A DNA stretch of 64,000 bases, from positions 83,490,646 through 83,554,645 of the forward strand of contig CM037585.1 of the NCBI GenBank assembly GCA_021018995.1, written 5' to 3'. Positions 58,696 through 64,000 of the stretch are shown here, piece by piece. Under the pieces are notes generated by a model. It was not told where the DNA came from, ran no database searches, and saw only the letters and a program-made list of their open reading frames with translations. The translations under genes were made by a program, and so were the position numbers. Every line of letters begins with the position of its first letter. Within the stretch, counting starts at the first letter, position 1. The stretch is from Chloranthus sessilifolius (lineage: Eukaryota > Streptophyta > Magnoliopsida > Chloranthales > Chloranthaceae).

Positions 58696-60539
58696 TATGA
58701 ATCAAAAATTAAAGAATTAAAGAATGCTAAATTATATGGATGTTAACTTATGAAAGGGATATCAAGACATTAGCTCACACCGCCTCGCAAGATCGTGGCC
58801 GCTTGTAGCAAGTTTTAAAAGTAAGTATTTCAAGATCGTCCACAGAGAAGTTTGTCTAAAATGAGAGATAAACCTCCAGATCTGTGCTACCAGATCTGGC
58901 TCCTTAATTATCTAAATAAAGAATAGATAAAAGAGAGTGTTGGGTTTTGTCACGTTTAACTAAAAGCAAATAAAGAAAAGAACTAACTACGTGATCCAGA
59001 TCCGAGTTGTGGAGGTGTTTAAAATAAGACAAATGCAGAAATAATAGCTTCATGTATTTTAGCCTTTGAATTTTAATGGAGAATCAGAGTTCAACAGAGC
59101 AGATTCAATCTTCATCCGCTACCAAAGACAGATGTAAGAGAAATAACCAATTAAGGAATAGGTTTAGACTTATGTGATTTGTCATGATCATCGCCTAGTG
59201 GCCTATTCTTTATTTCGTAACATGAACATCATCAGAATGCCGCTTGAATTAGGTTACCAACGCTAATTCGCACAGATGATGAATTAAGGGAAGTTGGATG
59301 CGGATGAGTGAATCTAAAGAAGTCTAATGCACTAAGGTGAACATTCGTAACCCTCGACATGACTCCAATGGAGAAGACACAAATTACGAACCTTTTAAAA
59401 TCCAAAATTTCAATTACAGGGCTCGGCTTCTTAGAGAGCCCTCAGACTTTCAGTCTGTGCTTCTCAGACAGTCCTCAGGCTTACTGTCTTGAATCCGGAC
59501 TTGGAAGTACAAATCACTCTCTATGGCTCTCAAAGGTAAAATACAAGAAGGGATTACGGGGAATCGATGAGCTTTCGATCGAATGGGGGAAACAGATGAA
59601 AACTCTAAAACTGGATGCCTCAATTGGGCAAATGTCTTCTCAATTTATAGCTTTTCCTCTATCCCGCAAGGCTGAATTGACCAATCGAAGTGCTCGGATC
59701 CGGATTGCCCAATGGCTGTTGAGCACGGGATCCGAGATCTGCTCGCCAATGAAAATGCTTGATCCGTTCACCAATCAAATTAGAAGCATCAATTTCGTTA
59801 TGGGAATTCAAAAGTTTGTTTGAGCTTCTAGAAGTTCCCGCCAAGTGATTTCATCTTTGGGTTTTCACGTAAAATATGCCTTTGGTTTGTGCTTGGAATC
59901 TTCCTAATGTCTCGGGCTTTTAATTACATTGGGGCGTTGCAGAGTTTAAATGCCCTTCAAAGTGGTCAGAATCTCAAAGATGCCATTTCGAGAGTTTAAG
60001 GGTCTTTTCAGAAAGTAGTTTGGCTCCAAGTTCTTTTCGCAGCATTTTGGCTTCGTAAGTTCTTTTTCGCAAAAGCATCTTGGCTTCGTAAGTTCTTTTC
60101 GCAAAGGACTTTGGCTTCGTAAGTTCTTTTCGCAAAGGACTTTGGCTTCGTAAGTTCTTTTCGCAAAGGACTTCTATTCTTTTCGCAGAGGTAAATCTTC
60201 TATTCGAGGAGTGTTTTCTTCTTCGCAAAGTTCAAGGTTCTTTGAATAGTAAAAGTTCTTTGCGAATTGGACTCTAGGCTCCCATTCTTCTTTTGAATGG
60301 CTCTCTTTTTCGTGTCTTTGTCTCGCTCTTTTAGACCCTTTTAGCCATTCCGAGGTTGTTTCTTCAATCCATCTTTCAGCTTGACATGAGTTGTCGCTTT
60401 TGATCATTTTAGGATGCTTTTCGGACTTGGACTGTAATTGGTTAGTCAGAAAATGCACACTAAAGCACTTATTTAGTCTTCTCAAGGGTCTTTCAAAGCT
60501 CATGTTTAGGGGTAAAAATGGTATTTTCACTACTTAACA
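58687..60539 (-). mobile_element. 3' LTR of Athila A6, inserted in A5 RT
   Basis: Minus strand: starts TGTTAAGTAGTGAAAATACC (60539), end near ATAATGCACACA (58687-58691, exact base not fixed). TATA-like CTATAAATT at 59642-59651. U3 tandem array at 60019-60187. Conserved CTTGTAGCAAGTTTTAA and CCTCCAGATCTGT blocks at 58795-58885. PPT-like sequence follows at 60540, so the element body is to the right. Confidence 0.8.
60019..60187. repeat. 31-bp tandem repeat in A6 U3
   Basis: About five units of GGCTTCGTAAGTTCTTTTCG plus CAAAGGACTTT, the central copies nearly identical. Further TTCGCAAAG-like variants to about 60350. Confidence 0.9.
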
Positions 60540-62105
60540 CAAAACCTAAGCTTTGCTAGTCCCCGAGCAAAGAAACATAAAAGCAAAATAAAGAGCCACT
60601 TTTGTAGGAAGCACAGGTGCATAAGCTAAATGCATCAAGCCTTTTAAACCCCTAGATGATCCCTAGTGGAGGAGTGAAGTCTCCTAAGGGTTTTCAGTGA
60701 AGGTACCCACAAACTTCTCCATGAAACAGCTTAACATCGGTAATATTATCAAATGAGCAATCAAGGAGCAGGTTAGTTACTCTTGAATCAATGATGAAAC
60801 AGAAAATTTGATTATTGTTTGCAGAATTTAAACATTTATAAACCTCATGAATGTTTCAATATTTCCAATCTGTGAACAAATACAGAAAATCATACAAATG
60901 TGCCAAAGCAGAAGCTCATCCTATGGATAAAAATTAGGTTATAAGTCATACTTAAGGTGCTCAAGTTCCAACCCAAATACTCAGGTATACTCTCATCGTT
61001 GTTTTTGTTGAGGGGTTCATTTTCACTCCAGACTCAAGAGCGCTTACATCTCCCAAATGGATCTGTAAGCATGAGCATAGGCATGATTCTTAGGCAATGG
61101 CATCATTGACATCTCCTCACCATAGATTGGGTCACTTCTTATCTCCACATGACAGCTCACTCAACTTTGGATCACAAGGGCTTTTAATCTAGGTTTGTTT
61201 GTATGGCTTATGGAGTGAAGTTTCAAGGAAAGGCGCTTTGAACAGAGGTTTGAATTTGAGAACTCGTGAAGTGTGGAGATGGTTCATGACTCCACTTTTT
61301 GAGTTTAGCTTCTTTCTTCTTCTTTTCGAGATTCTCACATTCACAAAGTGATCAGTTCTTTCTTTGATCTTGCATTTTTCAACATAAGGTCCCTTTTTTG
61401 CCTTTTTGCTTGCAACTTTTTCACATTGTTTGTCTTCTTTCTCGCCACTATATTGCCTATTTTTGAGGTATTTTCTTCATTTTCTTGATGTTGCCTGTAA
61501 ATGGTCCATCTTCGCTTCTTTCTCCTTTACCTCCCTAATTCTCGAGTGAGGGAAAGCTGAATTGGTTCCATAGGTTCGTCACGTACTTTTGAGTATTTTG
61601 ATGAAGAATTGTAGGATTTACTCAAATGGGGTACAAACAGGGCAGATTTTTCTTGGTTGGTTCTTAGGTTCAAGTGTCCCAAAGAAGGCCTTGATCTTTT
61701 CCTCGCTTTCATGAGTGTCATTACTTGTTTTAATTTGGAGTTTCTAACTTCTAGTGGATCTAATGCCTCAAATCCTTTGAATCGAAAAAATTGCCTCAGT
61801 CACTCTTCAACAGAGATGGAAAATATATGGGCTCAATTCTCACCGGTTATGGTTTTTCCTTGAGCTTTTAAGTATATCTTTACCTTTTCTCTTCCTTTTG
61901 ACTTACTACGTGCTGATACCAGTATGTTTTTATGGTGTAATCATCATGGAAATGTAGAATATCGCAAGGTTTAGAATGTCTAAATTTGGCAACGGAATTT
62001 TAAATTTTCTAGTTGTCATGATTCTTAAGTAAATTAATACATTTCCTAATTACTTAGGAGTGATTACGCCCTTATGTTAACTATTCCCTAGGCAGACTTG
62101 TCTGC
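60540..62105 (-). other. A6 spacer between accessory region and 3' LTR
   Basis: Homologous to the A0 spacer read in reverse: CTTTGCTCGGGGACTAG next to the LTR, CACTCCTCCACTAGGGATC at 60660-60680. The terminal PPT has decayed to TAGGTTTTG. No ORF recognised. Confidence 0.65.
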
Positions 62106-62121
62106 CACACCCCCAAACCTA
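62106..62121 (-). promoter_or_regulatory. Internal PPT-like duplicate in A6
   Basis: Minus TAGGTTTGGGGGTGTG, identical to A0 17407-17422, 1.57 kb from the LTR (1.63 kb in A0). Confidence 0.6.
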
Positions 62122-62149
62122 TGAGGAGCAGTGTCCTCACTAGTTCAAA

Positions 62150-62760
62150 GGTGGTGGACAATTATTAGGGGAAGACAGGAGAAAAAATAATAGCATGGAG
62201 AATTGCAGAAAGCAAATTGCATGAACCAGAAATTTTACAGAAAATAAAAGGAAAAGAGGGGGGAAAGGGATGGGGCTAGTATGGGGGTGGCTACCTCCTG
62301 GCTGGAATGGGCAAGTCCGCCAGAGTAAGGCAAGGTTGGGTGAGATGGGTGGGGTTTGAATAATAGGGTGGTGGGTGTGAAGGGGTATCTGGAATGGCAA
62401 TGATAGATGGAGGGCTATCCGGGATAGGGGAGGGGTGGGGTAAGGGACCAGGCCTTCAATGGCAGAGGTGGAAGAGCCGACCTGGGATCGTGAGGAAGGG
62501 TAGGCTGGCCGAGGCTCGAAGTTTGAAGCTCCTCTTCATCAGTAGCTTCAGAATGGTTCTCGCTCAATTCCAGTGAGAAGAGCAGTGCTCGTTCAAATGC
62601 AAGAAAGATGTTCTTCAATGGGCTCAATACCACAGTGAATCAAGAAGAAGAAGGTTGTGCAAAGCAGTGCAAATAGGGCTCCAGCTTCCTCATTCTCCTT
62701 AACATGGCCCGGCAGAGGGTGGCATATCTAGGAGGGGATGGAGGTAGGGGACTAAAGGGG
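62150..62760 (-). pseudogene. Degenerate Pro-rich remnant, probably A6 accessory ORF end
   Basis: Broken minus frames with P/L/S-rich segments (LPHDPRSALPPLPLK, HPSHPTLPYSGG) at the position where the accessory ORF should end. No residue-level match to A0 or A5 was found, so this rests on position and composition. Confidence 0.3.
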
Positions 62761-63440
62761 TCCAATGGGAGGGGGTGGGGGGGTTAAGAGAGGGTCAAGA
62801 GGATAAAAGAAGAAAGAAAACTAAGAATGTAAAAAATCTAAACTATATGCAAAGCAGAAAATAAAATGTAAAATTGAATATATGAGCAAGGAAATGGAAA
62901 ACATGATATACAAATGCAAGAAAATCAACAAAACAACGCTAGAACTGCTAAAAAAAATAAAATCTAAAAAATAGCAGGATTGCTATGCAAATGGAAGGAA
63001 ACTAATGCTAATAATAGAGAAACAGTAAAAACAAGGTAAGGGATTGCATACAAAGTTTTAAAAAAAAAATAGAAAAGTGTTGATACAAAAACAGAATTTG
63101 TGAATGCAAAATAGGAAAACAAAGTTAGAAACTAACTATACTCACAGAAAAATGACGAAAATTAGTAAAACTAGGACACATTAACCTAAGAAAGAAAAAA
63201 AAAATCAGATCTAAAATGTAATTTGAAACTAAAATTTCTAAAACGAAAATCTAATGCCAAATGATTCATAAGATTCATAAGATTCATAAGATTGACCCCT
63301 TTGTTGATGAAGCATGGGAGCACTTATTAAAAACAGAGTTCATACACAGCTGAGACCCATTTATGATGAAGAAATCTCGAAGGAAAATAAAATAAGTGGG
63401 TCCATTGAATATTCAAAACAGCCTATGATTCACTACTCAT
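62761..63440. other. A-rich sequence without genes
   Basis: A-rich noncoding DNA. A 9-bp tandem repeat AGATTCATA occurs about three times at 63263-63293. Nothing else recognised. Confidence 0.5.
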
Positions 63441-63723
63441 TATCCTACATGATTCCTTAAAAAAAAAAATGATCTCAGCAGGTCCAGATGGGAAAAGTGG
63501 ATGCAAATGGAGAAAAACAGCCCATACGAAAGATATATATATATTTTTTTATTTTTATAATTTTCTTTTTTTTTTTTTTTTTTTTACTTGTTTTGGATCA
63601 GCCCAGGCTCAACAAGAGCCCTTATTTACTACTGCTGAAAATAATGAGAAACAACTGAGAGATTTGCTATTTGTGTTTGCATTTTCTTTTATTTTGTATC
63701 TGGTTTTGTAAAAAAAAATCAAG

Positions 63724-63993
63724 ATGCCTAAAAGATGCGTAAATTATAATCGAACAAACAATAAACACAACAGAATCGGTTCTCAAGAATTTAAAATAGA
63801 AAATGAATGCCAAGGAGAAGGATGCAAACTCAAGATCCGCTTCACTTTTGGTCCAGATGTTCTTGTTGACTGCTCCAGATCCGCAAACATTCAAAACTGC
63901 ATACCTTATTCAAGTATTGATAAAATAAAAGAAAAACTCAAAGCACGCCCAAATTTGACAAAAGACAAAAGAGTGGCAGATTTATTCAAATAA
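63724..63993 (+). CDS. Unrecognised 89-codon ORF
   Basis: Open frame from MPKRCVNYNRTNNKH to RVADLFK with seven Cys/basic-rich positions, including ECQGEGCKLKIRF and DCSRSANIQNC. The C-terminal KIKEKLKARPNLTKDK is likely helical. Its codon use and lack of stops differ from the decayed neighbours. A T-rich tract ending TTTTGGATCAG at 63547-63602 upstream resembles a 3' splice site. No family recognised; could be chance, a gene fragment, or part of A6. Confidence 0.25.
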   Translation: MPKRCVNYNRTNNKHNRIGSQEFKIENECQGEGCKLKIRFTFGPDVLVDCSRSANIQNCIPYSSIDKIKEKLKARPNLTKDKRVADLFK

Positions 63994-64000
63994 CTAGAAG

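Overview
The window is a block of nested, mostly dead LTR retrotransposons from a plant nuclear genome. Evidence for a plant is the pol, gag and accessory-ORF types (Athila-like and Tat-like Ty3/gypsy, a Tekay/Del-like chromovirus, a MULE transposase, a plant mobile domain), primer-binding sites matching plant tRNA-Asp and initiator tRNA-Met, and plant-like GT-AG introns. The species cannot be named from the sequence. I found no convincing host gene, tRNA, rRNA or CRISPR array. Nearly every coding region carries stops or frameshifts, and many look like C-to-T decay. Family names below come from recognised protein motifs, not from a database search.

Layout. 1-13340: two head-to-tail copies of the 3' part of a Tat-like gypsy element. 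Each has an antisense plant-mobile-domain ORF, an A-rich tract, a 3' noncoding region, a PPT and an LTR (4000-5650 and 11879-13340). Between the LTRs the second copy has lost PBS, gag, PR and RT, so LTR1 joins directly to RNase H/integrase (5651-7070). 13341-about 21600: plus-strand 3' half of an Athila-like element (A0): accessory ORF, spacer, PPT and 3' LTR. Its accessory ORF is split by a 2259-bp solo LTR with a GTGAG target duplication. 22270-23335: MULE transposase pseudogene. 23348-about 24850: a probable minus-oriented LTR. 24958-29440: 5' LTR, PBS, gag and PR of a chromovirus (C1) with an intron-like 149-nt segment between gag and PR. About 29500-34463: AT-rich repeats, a minus-oriented LTR (LTRX), and three tandem 1.04-kb units made from LTRX U3 plus 206 bp of flanking Athila sequence. 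34464-43757: minus-strand Athila element A2 (integrase, RNase H, RT, PR, gag, PBS, 5' LTR). 43758-44150: chromovirus gag fragment C2. 44170-49252: A3 (PR, gag, PBS, LTR). 49316-51890: A4, plus-strand LTR and PBS only. 51905-58690: A5, minus strand, an LTR fragment forming a 1.1-kb inverted repeat with A4, then accessory ORF and integrase/RNase H. 58687-64000: A6, minus strand, whose 3' LTR sits inside A5 RT, followed by its 3' spacer and unclassified sequence.

The most unusual features are architectural. They are a three-level repeat hierarchy at 31347-34463; a gag-PR intron in a chromovirus; a conserved short intron in both antisense plant-mobile-domain ORFs; a family of about 25-bp palindromes scattered through the Tat-like copies; an exact second copy of the polypurine tract about 1.6 kb upstream of the 3' LTR in two Athila elements; and U3 regions of several families that each carry their own array of CpG-containing short motifs.
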